Positions 1 through 8,131 of a stretch of DNA of 64,000 bases are shown piece by piece (within the stretch, counting starts at the first letter, position 1; every line of letters begins with the position of its first letter). The stretch is from NCBI GenBank assembly GCA_034522495.1, contig JAXHLG010000002.1, forward strand, positions 1,178,001 through 1,242,000, written 5' to 3'. A model generated the notes under the pieces. It was not told the origin of the DNA. It searched no databases and saw only the letters and a list, made by a program, of their open reading frames with translations. The position numbers and the translations under genes were made by a program. This DNA is from JAXHLG01 sp034522495 (GTDB taxonomy: Bacteria; Patescibacteriota; Minisyncoccia; Moranbacterales; DUUL01).

Positions 1-156
1 TGAGCAACGGGTCTTATAGTTTTCCGGATCATGCATGGAGAAGATCAAGACATCTTCGTCTCTTTCTTCTAAGATCTTTTTGGTTTCAAAAAAAGCCGAG
101 ACAGAGCCTCCTCCCCTTTTTTTAGTAAAATATTTATGCACTTGAAGTATTCTCAT
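1..156 (-). CDS. Glycosyltransferase family 4 protein, N-terminal fragment (runs off the window edge)
   Basis: The minus strand from an ATG at 156 reads MRILQVHKYFTKKRGGGSV and continues with F-E-T-K-K-I-L-E-E-R and F-S-M-H-D-P-E-N to the window edge. This is the usual start of GT-B fold family 4 glycosyltransferases: a beta strand, the K-Y-F / R-G-G loop, a helix, then the FSMHDPEN-like segment. Only 52 residues are present, so the donor and acceptor cannot be named. It faces away from the O-antigen ligase at 258 and fits an envelope polysaccharide locus with the Wzz-like and GT2 genes downstream. The family is fairly sure, the specificity unknown. Confidence 0.75.
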   Translation of the reverse strand, partial: MRILQVHKYFTKKRGGGSVSAFFETKKILEERDEDVLIFSMHDPENYKTRCS

Positions 157-257
157 AACGAAATCTTGAAGAATATATTTCCAAAATCGGAAACTGGCTT
201 AATTTTATTTTACAAATTATCGCATTTGGTCTATTATTTGAATAATAACACAATTAT

Positions 258-1634
258 ATGAATATCATCTCAAAACAACTGGCCGGGGTTCTCATGGTGG
301 GAGGGCTGGTTTTAATTCTAGCATTAAATTTATTTTTAATCCAACCGATTAGCTTTTCCTTGATATTGATCGGGGTTTTGCTTTTGACTGTGGTTTTTCT
401 ATATAACCCCGCTTGGGGAATTTTTTTGTTCCTACTCGCCCGTCCGGCGCTTGATAGCTTCAGCGAAACTGCCAGTATCAGACTGACCGAGCAAATCTCC
501 CTCAACGCAGCTGCCGGAATGGGGCTTTTGGCAATTTTTCTTGCGGGCGTTTTTTTTGTCAAAAATTATTCTCAAATCAAAAGAATCCCTTTAAAAAAGT
601 TTTGGTTTTTTTATCTAGCTGTTGTTGCTGTCAGTATAATTTTTTCTATAGAAAAAATTATCAGTTTCTACGAGCTTTTGAGATTATTAAGCATACTCTC
701 CGTTTTCAGCCTGGCTTTTGCTGTTTCGCGAATAGAAAAAAGTTTCCGGACTATTTTTTATGCCGTCCTCGCTTCAGCAATTATACCTCTTTCGGCCGGA
801 TTTTATCAATTTTTAACCCAGTCCGGCATCAGCCGAACCGTCGGCTTGGAGAGTCGAATCTTCGGAACCTTCTCTCACCCCAACTCCTTTGCCGCTTTTC
901 TTTTGATTATCTTCGCCTTAAGCCTTTATTTCTTTTTTTATTATCAAAATAACAAAGAGAAAAATGAACAAGAGAAAAATAAATATGTACAATATTCTCT
1001 AATAGCTTTGTTTATTTTTTTCCTTCTTTTGGCCACCTTCAGCCGGGGCGCTTGGCTGGCATTATTGATTTTTGGCCTTATTTTAGGCATTCTCAAAAAG
1101 CCCCAAATCCTAGCCTATATTGCTGTCGGCATACTGGTGGCAATAATTGCTTTTGAGCCGATCAGGGATCGGGTTGAAGATCTTTATAATCCTCCCATCA
1201 CCGGATCCGTCTATTGGAGGCTGGAACAGTGGACCAATATGTACGCGCTTTTTCAAGAAAGACCTTTCACCGGCTACGGCGCCGGCACGGAAACCTTGGT
1301 CCATGAGAGAGCATTCGGCTTCTACGCCGGCAACCCCTATACCCACAACGATTTCCTTAAAAATGCCCTGGAAGTAGGCATCTTCGGCGCTATTTCTTAC
1401 GGCTTGCTCTTATTGGCGGTTATATGGAAACTTTTCTTCAATTTCAAAAACACAGCCAAAAAAAATACCAAAACGCTCTTTCTTGTTCTGCTGGCTCTTT
1501 TCGCGGCCGAAATCGCTTTTGGAATGAGCAGCAACATTTTGCGCAGCACCGCAGTTCAGTGGCCCCTCTGGGCCCTGATCGGCAGCGCCCTGGCAATTCC
1601 TCTGATAGAGTCAAAAAAGACTAAGGATAAATAA
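258..1634 (+). CDS. O-antigen ligase / polymerase family membrane protein (Wzy_C-like)
   Basis: A 458-residue polytopic membrane protein with about 10-12 hydrophobic segments. The central part has the features of the Wzy_C/O-antigen ligase family: F-S-H-P-N-S-F near residue 205, T-F-S-R-G-A-W near 261, a large extracytoplasmic stretch with R-P-F-T-G-Y-G-A-G-T near 335-345, and Y-T-H-N-D-F-L-K-N near 362. Family members polymerise or ligate lipid-linked glycans at the outer face of the cytoplasmic membrane. Neighbouring chain-length and glycosyltransferase genes support a role in surface polysaccharide assembly. There is no SD before the ATG. Ligase and polymerase cannot be told apart by sequence. 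Confidence 0.85.
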   Translation: MNIISKQLAGVLMVGGLVLILALNLFLIQPISFSLILIGVLLLTVVFLYNPAWGIFLFLLARPALDSFSETASIRLTEQISLNAAAGMGLLAIFLAGVFFVKNYSQIKRIPLKKFWFFYLAVVAVSIIFSIEKIISFYELLRLLSILSVFSLAFAVSRIEKSFRTIFYAVLASAIIPLSAGFYQFLTQSGISRTVGLESRIFGTFSHPNSFAAFLLIIFALSLYFFFYYQNNKEKNEQEKNKYVQYSLIALFIFFLLLATFSRGAWLALLIFGLILGILKKPQILAYIAVGILVAIIAFEPIRDRVEDLYNPPITGSVYWRLEQWTNMYALFQERPFTGYGAGTETLVHERAFGFYAGNPYTHNDFLKNALEVGIFGAISYGLLLLAVIWKLFFNFKNTAKKNTKTLFLVLLALFAAEIAFGMSSNILRSTAVQWPLWALIGSALAIPLIESKKTKDK

Positions 1635-1653
1635 AATCAAAGCCGAAAAGTTA

Positions 1654-1700
1654 ACCTGAAGTCCGACTTCTGCATCCGCAGAAGTCGAACTTCAGGTTTT
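1654..1700 (+). terminator. Hairpin followed by T-run, after the ligase gene
   Basis: A nearly perfect inverted repeat (arms built on ACCTGAAGTC / GACTTCAGGT-like sequence around an inner GACTTCTGC / GCAGAAGTC stem) followed by TTTT. It can end transcription of the ligase gene. The same GAAGTCGACTTC-type hairpin recurs near 37158, 38333 and 42348, so it is also a member of a dispersed hairpin family. Confidence 0.6.
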
Positions 1701-1751
1701 CCCCCAAAATAACTAATTTGGCAAAACTGCGTAACATAAGTTATCTAAAAT

Positions 1752-1787
1752 AAAAAAGACCGGGAATGCTCGGCTGAGCTCCCGGTC
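1752..1787 (-). terminator. Intrinsic terminator of the secreted gene at 1812-2480
   Basis: On the minus strand GACCGGGA pairs with TCCCGGTC around a loop that can pair further (GCTC/GAGC), followed by TTTTTTA. Related terminators with the same GACCGGGA core follow the next two paralogs (2589-2620 and 3473-3502), so terminator and gene were probably duplicated together. Confidence 0.75.
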
Positions 1788-1811
1788 TGAGATAATCTAC
1801 CAATGAAGACT

Positions 1812-2480
1812 TTATTTAAAAACGAAAACCCCCTCCGTGTCGAAATCACCACTGGTTTCAAAGCTCTCCTTCCAAAGAATGAAATTTCCCTGTTTATTGC
1901 CCCAGAGCTGATCCAGCTTGGATCCCGTGGCAGGTGAGCTTCTCTTTACTGAATCGTAAGAGCACATTTTATTTCCTGACCTCTTGACTACCTTCCATTT
2001 GTATAGAGATTTCCCCTTTTTTATAATCTCAGCTCCCCAGTATTTATTTGGGAAACTTTTCCAAAAGCCGGAGACCTGCCAGCACCCATGTGCCTCGTCC
2101 TTTATGGAAGGCTTTGGATTGCTTGGCTGCGGTTGCGGATCTTCTTTGTCATCATCCCGAGTTGCTATGAGGATCATCTTGACTTTGAACTGCCATCCAG
2201 TAGATTGTAAGGCAGTTAAGGTCTCCTTCAAATTAATTGCAACCGCCTCTTCCATACTATTCTTAATTAGCTTATCTCCTTTTTTGACATAAATGTCTTT
2301 AAAGACAAAATCACCCCCTCCTATCCAATATAGTTCTGTGCCAAAAACTTCCTCTGCCTTCTCCTGTAGAATGCAGTCTGCGAAGCAGGGATAGTTCCCG
2401 GCTTTGGAAATAGTTGAGTCAAAAGTCATCCCAAAAAAACACGCCAGAGCCAAAAAAACAGTCAGAGCATACCGTTTCAT
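1812..2480 (-). CDS. Secreted protein with one C-terminal WG-repeat-like domain (unrecognised family)
   Basis: 222 residues with an N-terminal signal peptide (hydrophobic residues 5-20, cleavage likely before A-G-N-Y). The first half (about 30-120) is not recognised. The last 90 residues form a domain with the pattern G-C-W-x-V-S-G-F-W, F-P-N-K-Y-W-G-A-E-I-I-K, Y-K-W-K-V-V-K-R, R-S-S-P-A-T-G, L-D-Q-L-W-G-N. The same domain occurs twice in the next gene (2645-3385) and in a divergent form in the third (3526-4515). The SD is strong (AGGAGG a few bases before the ATG), unlike the housekeeping genes of this window. Not recognised as any named family; an extracellular or cell-wall role is inferred from the signal peptide only. 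Confidence 0.7.
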   Translation of the reverse strand: MKRYALTVFLALACFFGMTFDSTISKAGNYPCFADCILQEKAEEVFGTELYWIGGGDFVFKDIYVKKGDKLIKNSMEEAVAINLKETLTALQSTGWQFKVKMILIATRDDDKEDPQPQPSNPKPSIKDEAHGCWQVSGFWKSFPNKYWGAEIIKKGKSLYKWKVVKRSGNKMCSYDSVKRSSPATGSKLDQLWGNKQGNFILWKESFETSGDFDTEGVFVFK

Positions 2481-2583
2481 GGTTGCCTCCTAAAGGGTTT
2501 GAGATTAAAAAAAGAACTTTTACTTCAGGGTACTACACCCTACTACAATTTTAAATTTTTGTCAATAGAAAAAGACCGGGATG

Positions 2584-2620
2584 AAAAAGACCGGGAAAGC
2601 TTGGATAAGCGATCCCGGTC
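2584..2620 (-). terminator. Intrinsic terminator of the secreted gene at 2645-3385
   Basis: GACCGGGA/TCCCGGTC-type hairpin with a T-run on the minus strand; a truncated extra copy of the GACCGGG arm lies just beside it at 2574-2580. Confidence 0.7.
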
Positions 2621-2644
2621 TGAGATAATCTACCAAAGAAGACT

Positions 2645-3385
2645 TTACTTAAAAACGAAAACCTCTTCTGTATAAAATTCTCCAACTTTTGCTTCCGGTT
2701 CACTATCCCAAGAAACAAAATTGCCGGAATCATTGCCCCAGAGCTGATCCAGCTTGACCCCCGTGGCAGGTGAGCTTCTCTGAGCTGAATCATAGGAGCA
2801 CATTTGGCCTCCTGATCTTTTGACTATCTTCCATTTATAGAGATTGTAATCCAGCTTGATGATCTCCGCTCCCCAGTATTTATTTGGGAAATCCTCCCAG
2901 AATCCGGAGACACTCCAACATCCATGCGCATCATCTTTTATAGATGGCTTGGGGAAAATATCATCTTGAAGCAATAGAAGGTTGATGGCAGCAATTGGCG
3001 CTCTTGCTTCTATAAAGATTTTCCTTGTGTCATAATCGCCATTATCTCCGCCGGGAAACTTTTTCCAAAGACGGAAGTTTACTCCGCACTTCTTGCCCCA
3101 TAGATTGTTAACTTGGCTAACAGCGGGAATGTAGCTCCTTCTTTCGCATTTATAAGGAACTACCATTTCCCCCTCCCTCTTTACAAGCTTCCACTTGTAA
3201 AGATTTTCTTCTTTCTGTTGGATTTCCACACCCCAAAAGCTGTCGGGAAAGTCTTCCCAGCTTCCAGTGGCTTTCCAAGGATCGTCCGGACAAGTCTTGG
3301 AAACTTCCCCGGCCAAGCACACTTGGCAAGCAAGCGCTAAGCCAACAATCACTACCGCCAATAAAATCCGACTCAAGATTTTCAT
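2645..3385 (-). CDS. Secreted protein with two tandem WG-repeat-like domains, paralog of the 1812 gene
   Basis: The start is placed at the ATG at 3385 because GGAG lies seven bases upstream; a longer frame begins at 3406. The protein is about 246 residues. A signal peptide (hydrophobic core about residues 4-20, ending C-L-A-G) is followed by two copies of the domain seen in the 1812 gene. Copy 1 has W-K-A-T-G-S-W-E-D-F-P-D-S-F-W-G; copy 2 has C-W-S-V-S-G-F-W-E-D-F-P-N-K-Y-W-G. Both end in L-W-G followed by a W-containing stretch. The copy 2 module is very close to the domain of the 1812 protein, indicating recent domain-level duplication. Function unknown. Confidence 0.7.
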   Translation of the reverse strand: MKILSRILLAVVIVGLALACQVCLAGEVSKTCPDDPWKATGSWEDFPDSFWGVEIQQKEENLYKWKLVKREGEMVVPYKCERRSYIPAVSQVNNLWGKKCGVNFRLWKKFPGGDNGDYDTRKIFIEARAPIAAINLLLLQDDIFPKPSIKDDAHGCWSVSGFWEDFPNKYWGAEIIKLDYNLYKWKIVKRSGGQMCSYDSAQRSSPATGVKLDQLWGNDSGNFVSWDSEPEAKVGEFYTEEVFVFK

Positions 3386-3466
3386 GGCATGCTCCTTTTT
3401 TTGCAAGTTGAGTTTAAAGAAAGAACTGATGGCAAATTATGCCATTAATAAACAATCTTGTCAATA

Positions 3467-3502
3467 AAAAGAACCGGGAAAGCTCGGCTGAGCAATCCCG
3501 GT
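3467..3502 (-). terminator. Intrinsic terminator of the secreted gene at 3526-4515
   Basis: ACCGGGA/TCCCGGT hairpin with TTTTTA on the minus strand, the third member of the shared terminator set. Confidence 0.65.
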
Positions 3503-3525
3503 CCGTGTTGTGGCTGGTTAGACGA

Positions 3526-4515
3526 TTACTGAGTAACAACTTTCAGAACCTTGTAGGTCCTGTGCCTTCCACCATCGCCTTCCGGCAAAGACCAATTCCT
3601 CTTTTGAATGAGGTTCTCACCTTTATTCACAAGAGAGGTTAAGTGCCGGATTTCGATTTTGTTCTGGGCCCAGAACCGCTGACAACTGGGCTTGACCCAG
3701 CCGTCTTCCTTCAAAACCCGCACCGCTTTATAGTGCTGAGTCTTGTTAGGCCGGTACTTGAGCTCCACATACTCTCCATCGGGGAGAGTTGACCAAAAAC
3801 CGGAGGCGCGGAATGGCCTCTCGTCGCACTCCGCAGAATAAACTTCCTTACCACCAACAGTCTTGTAGACCGTTTCGGTCTTGGTAACCACCTTGGGTTT
3901 TTGAGCCAATTTCTGTTCAAGATTGTTGATGTAGGCGTTTTGAGTATGTTGTTCATTAACAAGTTGTTTGTTAACTCTCTGCAACTGGACATTGCTTTCT
4001 TCAACATTCTCAACCTTCGCTTCCAGTTTGTCCACTTGCGCCAGCTGAGTTTTTAGGCGCTTCGCGAATACCGTATCCGCAATTACCTTATTCACCCTTA
4101 CATTTTGATCCTTGGAAGCATAATACTCCCTTCGAATCTGCCGGCCCTTCTTCAAAGCCTCCTGCATTTGAGACGGCGTCTGAGGATGCTTAAGCTTCAT
4201 CCCGGCCGGCAACTTGTCTAGCTGGTCTGGACAAAGGTCGTTGTAGCCGGCAATCACCCAGGGATTCCAACCCTGGGAATTGCAATAAGAGATGAGTCCT
4301 TCACCGGCCGGCAAAGAACCTTCCACTACAACGCCCATTAGATCCACCAGGTTTTGGGTATCACCCTGAATAGACCCCAGTTGCATTTTGACTTCATCCA
4401 TCGTTTTGTCAAAATGCTCCTCCGTGAGAACCGAATTTCCGGTTCCAGCCCAGCTGATACCGGAAAAGGCCACCAAAAAACAAAAAATCAAAGCGCGTTT
4501 CAAGAACATTTTCAT
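3526..4515 (-). CDS. Secreted coiled-coil protein with a divergent C-terminal WG-repeat-like domain
   Basis: 329 residues: signal peptide (hydrophobic residues 7-20, cleavage after I-S-W-A), a helical region, a coiled coil at about residues 140-205 rich in L/V/Q/N heptads (ending N-N-L-E-Q-K-L-A-Q-K), a short linker, then a C-terminal domain (about 225-329). That domain begins C-D-E-R-P-F-R-A-S-G-F-W and matches the pattern of the two preceding genes. The SD is strong (GGAGGAG). The three genes are tandem and each has its own terminator, which suggests independent expression. Possibly a surface adhesin or wall protein with a stalk; that is inference. Confidence 0.65.
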   Translation of the reverse strand: MKMFLKRALIFCFLVAFSGISWAGTGNSVLTEEHFDKTMDEVKMQLGSIQGDTQNLVDLMGVVVEGSLPAGEGLISYCNSQGWNPWVIAGYNDLCPDQLDKLPAGMKLKHPQTPSQMQEALKKGRQIRREYYASKDQNVRVNKVIADTVFAKRLKTQLAQVDKLEAKVENVEESNVQLQRVNKQLVNEQHTQNAYINNLEQKLAQKPKVVTKTETVYKTVGGKEVYSAECDERPFRASGFWSTLPDGEYVELKYRPNKTQHYKAVRVLKEDGWVKPSCQRFWAQNKIEIRHLTSLVNKGENLIQKRNWSLPEGDGGRHRTYKVLKVVTQ

Positions 4516-5007
4516 AACTCTCCTCCTTGGGGTTCGTAAAATTTATAATCCTCTACTCTAACCGCCACGCCTAATGTTTTTAAGTAAACACTAGGCGCGG
4601 CGGTTGATATATTCAATTTTCAAGGTTCATAACAAAACTCATCGCAATAATAATGATTTTGAATAATTGGCATCCTGATGGCAAGCAGAATCTCTTAAAC
4701 AATACCGCCTTGCTGATTTCAGATTCTGACTTTCGTCAGAATGACAATTAATTCAAGGTTCAGAATCGAGTATTATATTCAATCATAATCTAGATAAATG
4801 TCAATATTATTTTCCATTGCTCAATTGTTAAATTGTTTCATTGTTAAATTTCCTCTATAATCACTACCGTCTCTGAAAGTTACAAATCAAGTTTGGACAG
4901 CTTCCAACATCGTTATAAGAATGAAAATAGTATGGGACTGTTTCCAAACATCTTCCACTACCATATAACGTAATATTGTAGTATTAAGGATCCGTTGCCA
5001 AGCTTGA
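4516..5007. other. Gap holding an inverted repeat and repeat-family fragments, no gene seen
   Basis: 4545-4605 holds an inverted pair around CCGCC(A/G)CGCCTA / TAGGCGCGGCGG, possibly a terminator remnant. 4720-4755 is a fragment of repeat family D (TCTGACTTTCGTCAGAATGAC). 4815-4855 has the ATTGTTAAATTG-type low-complexity repeat. 4932-4950 carries one GGGACTGTTTCCAAACA end of family I. No convincing ORF or RNA was found. Confidence 0.5.
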
Positions 5008-6369
5008 TTACAAGTCGCCTCGCAGGAGTTTGTTGAGGCGTTCTTTGATCTCTTCTTCGGTGGCTTCTTTTTCCTCGTCTTGAGAGCTTCTTTGCTCTTT
5101 TTCTTCCTCTTCTTTTCGTTCCTGCTGTTCGCTTTTCCTGGCTTCTTCTTCCAGCTCGTCAATGGAAACAAAGCCGGGCTCTGTAGGACTCTTCTCTTTT
5201 TCGGATTCTTTCTTTTCCTGCTCCTCCTGCTCCCGCGCTTCTTTTTCCAGAGTTGTTTCCTCGCCCTCCTCTTTCCCTCCATTTGAGAAAGAAGCCATAA
5301 ACTCCTCTTCCGTCATTGTAGGAAGATTTGTTGGAGCGTCGGCTTTTTTGGCCCTGTCGACTTCAATAGTTTTTTTGTCCTGCTTCTCTTCTGCTTCACT
5401 TTTTGGTCCGGAAACAAAATCGGCTTTCTCTTTTTCCTCTTCTTCTTTAATTTTCGCTTCCAGCTCCTCGGCCTCTCGATCCAAATCCCCGAAATTTTTT
5501 CCGAGATCTTCCCGGGACGGAAAACTCGCTTTCTTTTCTTCTTCCTCTTGTTGTGATTCATCTGCATCTTCTTCCTGAACAGACTCCTCTTGATCTTGCT
5601 CGGACACCTTGAATTGAAAAGGTTCTTGATTAAAATAGTTCAAATCTTCTTTTTTCTTGGATCTCTTAAAATTTCCGGCAAGCTTCTCTTTCAGTCTGCC
5701 GGCGTTTTTTTCTTTTTTTCTGTCTTGTTGCTCTCTCTCGCCGTTAGAAACAAGGCTAAAACCTTCAAAATAATAAACCGCCGCAATAGAGCCAATCAGT
5801 CCAACCAGGAATCCCAAAACAGTATTCAATAAAAGATTCGGCTGAGCCGGTTCTTGAGAAGTAATAGGCCCGTCGATGGTTTTTATCTCCACCGAGTCGC
5901 CCCCGCCGTGGTATTTGCTGCCGCGGGTGTTCAAACTCCAAGCAACAGATTCCGCAATTTTTCTGGCTTCCTCCTTGGATCTGTCCAACACGGTGATTTT
6001 CAAGATGCCGGTATTGTTCACCTTATCCACTTCAACTTCTCTTTCCCAGGCTTCCATTTTCTTTTCCGGATCTTGTGGAAAGTTTTTTTCCACTTCAAAG
6101 GGAGCGTCCATTACATCTTTCAGAAAAGATTCGGTGAAAACCACTTTGGAAACAATGTCGCTAAGATACTCGGCGCTTTTGGCCGCAGAAAACGCGTCCA
6201 CATCCTCGGAAGCATGTTTTTGGATAATAATCATCCTCACTTGAGAGCTGTGCCGAGGCGGAATAAAGGCGGAAACGGAAAACACTACAGCTGTAACCAA
6301 AAAAGCTGTCAGTAAAATCGTCTGCCACTTGTTCTTAATTTTTTGCAAAATTTCACTCATAGAAATCAT
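5008..6369 (-). CDS. Wzz/YveK-type polysaccharide chain-length or export protein with a long charged tail
   Basis: 453 residues. A first membrane segment at about 17-35, a periplasmic-type Wzz domain, and a second membrane segment at about 180-200 (L-L-L-N-T-V-L-G-F-L-V-G) preceded by the proline-rich A-Q-P-N motif typical of Wzz/BY-kinase activator proteins. The C-terminal 240 residues are highly charged and Glu/Lys rich with little hydrophobic content, probably disordered or coiled cytoplasmic sequence. No BY-kinase Walker motifs are seen, so it is the membrane half only. It lies 6 bp after the GT2 gene and is presumably cotranscribed with it. It regulates glycan chain length or export by family knowledge; the charged tail is unusual. 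Confidence 0.75.
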   Translation of the reverse strand: MISMSEILQKIKNKWQTILLTAFLVTAVVFSVSAFIPPRHSSQVRMIIIQKHASEDVDAFSAAKSAEYLSDIVSKVVFTESFLKDVMDAPFEVEKNFPQDPEKKMEAWEREVEVDKVNNTGILKITVLDRSKEEARKIAESVAWSLNTRGSKYHGGGDSVEIKTIDGPITSQEPAQPNLLLNTVLGFLVGLIGSIAAVYYFEGFSLVSNGEREQQDRKKEKNAGRLKEKLAGNFKRSKKKEDLNYFNQEPFQFKVSEQDQEESVQEEDADESQQEEEEKKASFPSREDLGKNFGDLDREAEELEAKIKEEEEKEKADFVSGPKSEAEEKQDKKTIEVDRAKKADAPTNLPTMTEEEFMASFSNGGKEEGEETTLEKEAREQEEQEKKESEKEKSPTEPGFVSIDELEEEARKSEQQERKEEEEKEQRSSQDEEKEATEEEIKERLNKLLRGDL

Positions 6370-6375
6370 TAAATA

Positions 6376-7341
6376 TTATTTAACAGTAGAAAAACACTTC
6401 TTATAACTCTTCAAATAGCTGTCGGCCAATTCGCGGTTATGCAGAAAAGCCGGCGCTATTTTTTTCATAAAATAATCTCTTGCTCTTATTCTTACCCTGC
6501 TTTCCTTTCCGCTCATCTGCCTATACTTATTCTTGGAAACATAATCTTGAAATCCATAGAGAGCCGCGATCATAAATCCCGCCCTGCCGTCCAAAAAACC
6601 CAGCCGAAAGACATACATCCACAAAAACCTCAAAAAAGAAGTCCCGGGGGTGAAAAACCATATATCTTTAACTACAGCTTTGAAATAATAAAAATTGGTG
6701 AATAACCTTGCCCATTCAACATCCACTCCTTGTTTGGCTATTTTCATCATATAGTTAGCCTGGTAATCGCTATATCTATCAAATCTCTCAAAAAACTGAG
6801 AAAAGCTTCTGTCACTGAAATGGAGAATATCCCCCATTTTAGGCTGAATGTTTTTCACTCTTTCTTTTTCCAAAATAATGTGGGCATGAACATCCCTGTC
6901 TTCATAACGGCAGCTTTTTCTGAAAAGTCTTACATTATACAGAGGGTATCTTCCTCCCCATCTCAAAAACTCCCCAAAAAAGAAATGCTTCCTGGCAATA
7001 CCATAGCCGTCATAATCATTTACCTCTTCAGAACCCAGCATTTCCCGGATTGTCTTTTTGAGCTTTTCAGTAACAATCTCATCACTATCCAACAGCAAAA
7101 TCCAATCGTGAGAGGCTTGGGGAATCGCCCAATTTTTCTGATCCGCACTGTAAACATACTGGCGCGCTAAATAATTCACATTCCACTTCTGAGCAATCTC
7201 TTTAATTTTAGAGGAAAAAGAAGAGTCCACAATCAAAATCTCATCCGCCCAAGCGACTGAGCTGAGAGCGCCTTCCACCAAATCCGCATCTTTTTCCATC
7301 GTCGGAATAATCACCGACAATTTTCTCCTGTTTAAAGCCAT
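6376..7341 (-). CDS. Glycosyltransferase family 2 (WaaE/KdtX-like)
   Basis: 321 residues with GT-A hallmarks: V-I-I-P-T near residue 10, W-A-D-E-I-L-I-V-D-S near 30-39 and a D-S-D metal/nucleotide motif in L-L-L-D-S-D-E near 96-102. The layout resembles the WaaE/KdtX branch that adds hexoses to lipid or core oligosaccharides. A hydrophobic patch near 225-260 may attach it to the membrane. It is the first gene of a two-gene unit with the Wzz-like gene. The acceptor is unknown. Confidence 0.85.
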   Translation of the reverse strand: MALNRRKLSVIIPTMEKDADLVEGALSSVAWADEILIVDSSFSSKIKEIAQKWNVNYLARQYVYSADQKNWAIPQASHDWILLLDSDEIVTEKLKKTIREMLGSEEVNDYDGYGIARKHFFFGEFLRWGGRYPLYNVRLFRKSCRYEDRDVHAHIILEKERVKNIQPKMGDILHFSDRSFSQFFERFDRYSDYQANYMMKIAKQGVDVEWARLFTNFYYFKAVVKDIWFFTPGTSFLRFLWMYVFRLGFLDGRAGFMIAALYGFQDYVSKNKYRQMSGKESRVRIRARDYFMKKIAPAFLHNRELADSYLKSYKKCFSTVK

Positions 7342-8131
7342 AAATTGATTAAATATTTAAAGCCTTATAAACTAGCATAAAAAACAATTTTTGTCAATAC
7401 TTTGCCACCCTATGTCAACGGGAAATTTACATTAGAAGCTCAAATGTCAAAGCTCAAATGTCAAATCAAGTCCTAATGCCAAAAACTAAAACAGCCTTTC
7501 TTTTGTCACATTGCTACTTTACATGCCGAATTAATTCCCGAATTTTTATTCCGCTCCGATAAAGTAATTTTATAACTAAAATATTCCCCCTAAACACGAC
7601 AAACGGCAGTATGGCGAGTTTAGAGAGACGATTAGCTTTTAATTCTATTTGCTATCGGCACTCCCGGAGGGAAATATTTTCCTTTCTCACGGGAAAAATG
7701 TTCAGCCAAGCCGGGGCATAGGTTGTTACCGCTTTCTCGACTTTGTCCAAATTGGATAAATAATTTTGTATTTCTCCGCTTTTTAGTTGATGTAGATCTT
7801 CTTTAATTTTCTTATATCTGGAGCGACCCTCCGGGTCGGTCCATCAGTTTTGTTGCCTTTGAATCCACAGACCGGGCCGGAGGCCCGCTTTAGCTTTAAG
7901 GACCTCTAGCTTTAATGCAGGAAGTGAGAGGGGTAAATACATTTTGTTTATTACAATAAAAAAGCATAGAAAAAGGGCGTCCTCGAGTTTGAGAACGCCC
8001 TTGTTTGTTTGAATAGACTTGCCCATCTATTCGGCCCGGCCTTTCTTGAAGGCAGGGCGGGGATCTTAAAAGTTATTTATAATGTGCTAAATACATTACC
8101 CCTATCCGATGATCCGTCCATGACGGATTAA
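7342..8131. other. 790-bp gap with gene debris and GC-rich hairpins
   Basis: Minus strand 7652-7843 is an open stretch of about 60 codons without a start (contains Y-K-K-I-K-E-D-L-H-Q-L and N-I-F-P-V-R-K-E-N) ending in TAG; it looks like the tail of a decayed gene and I do not recognise it. A GC-rich palindrome (GGACCGACCCGG type, about 7823-7844) sits at its upstream edge, and another (GGGCCGGAGGCCCGC) at about 7874-7888. The rest shows nothing clear. Confidence 0.35.
7968..8002 (-). terminator. Intrinsic terminator downstream of the LysM gene
   Basis: On the minus strand AAGGGCGT-T-CTC pairs with GAG-G-ACGCCCTT, followed by TTTTTC. It lies about 130 bp after the LysM gene stop and can end the two-gene unit 10725-8132. 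Confidence 0.65.

Noticed and set aside
7652..7843. Fragment that could be a reverse-transcriptase tail
   Set aside because: The basic, helical sequence only vaguely resembles such tails and no other RT motif is near; kept as unidentified debris.
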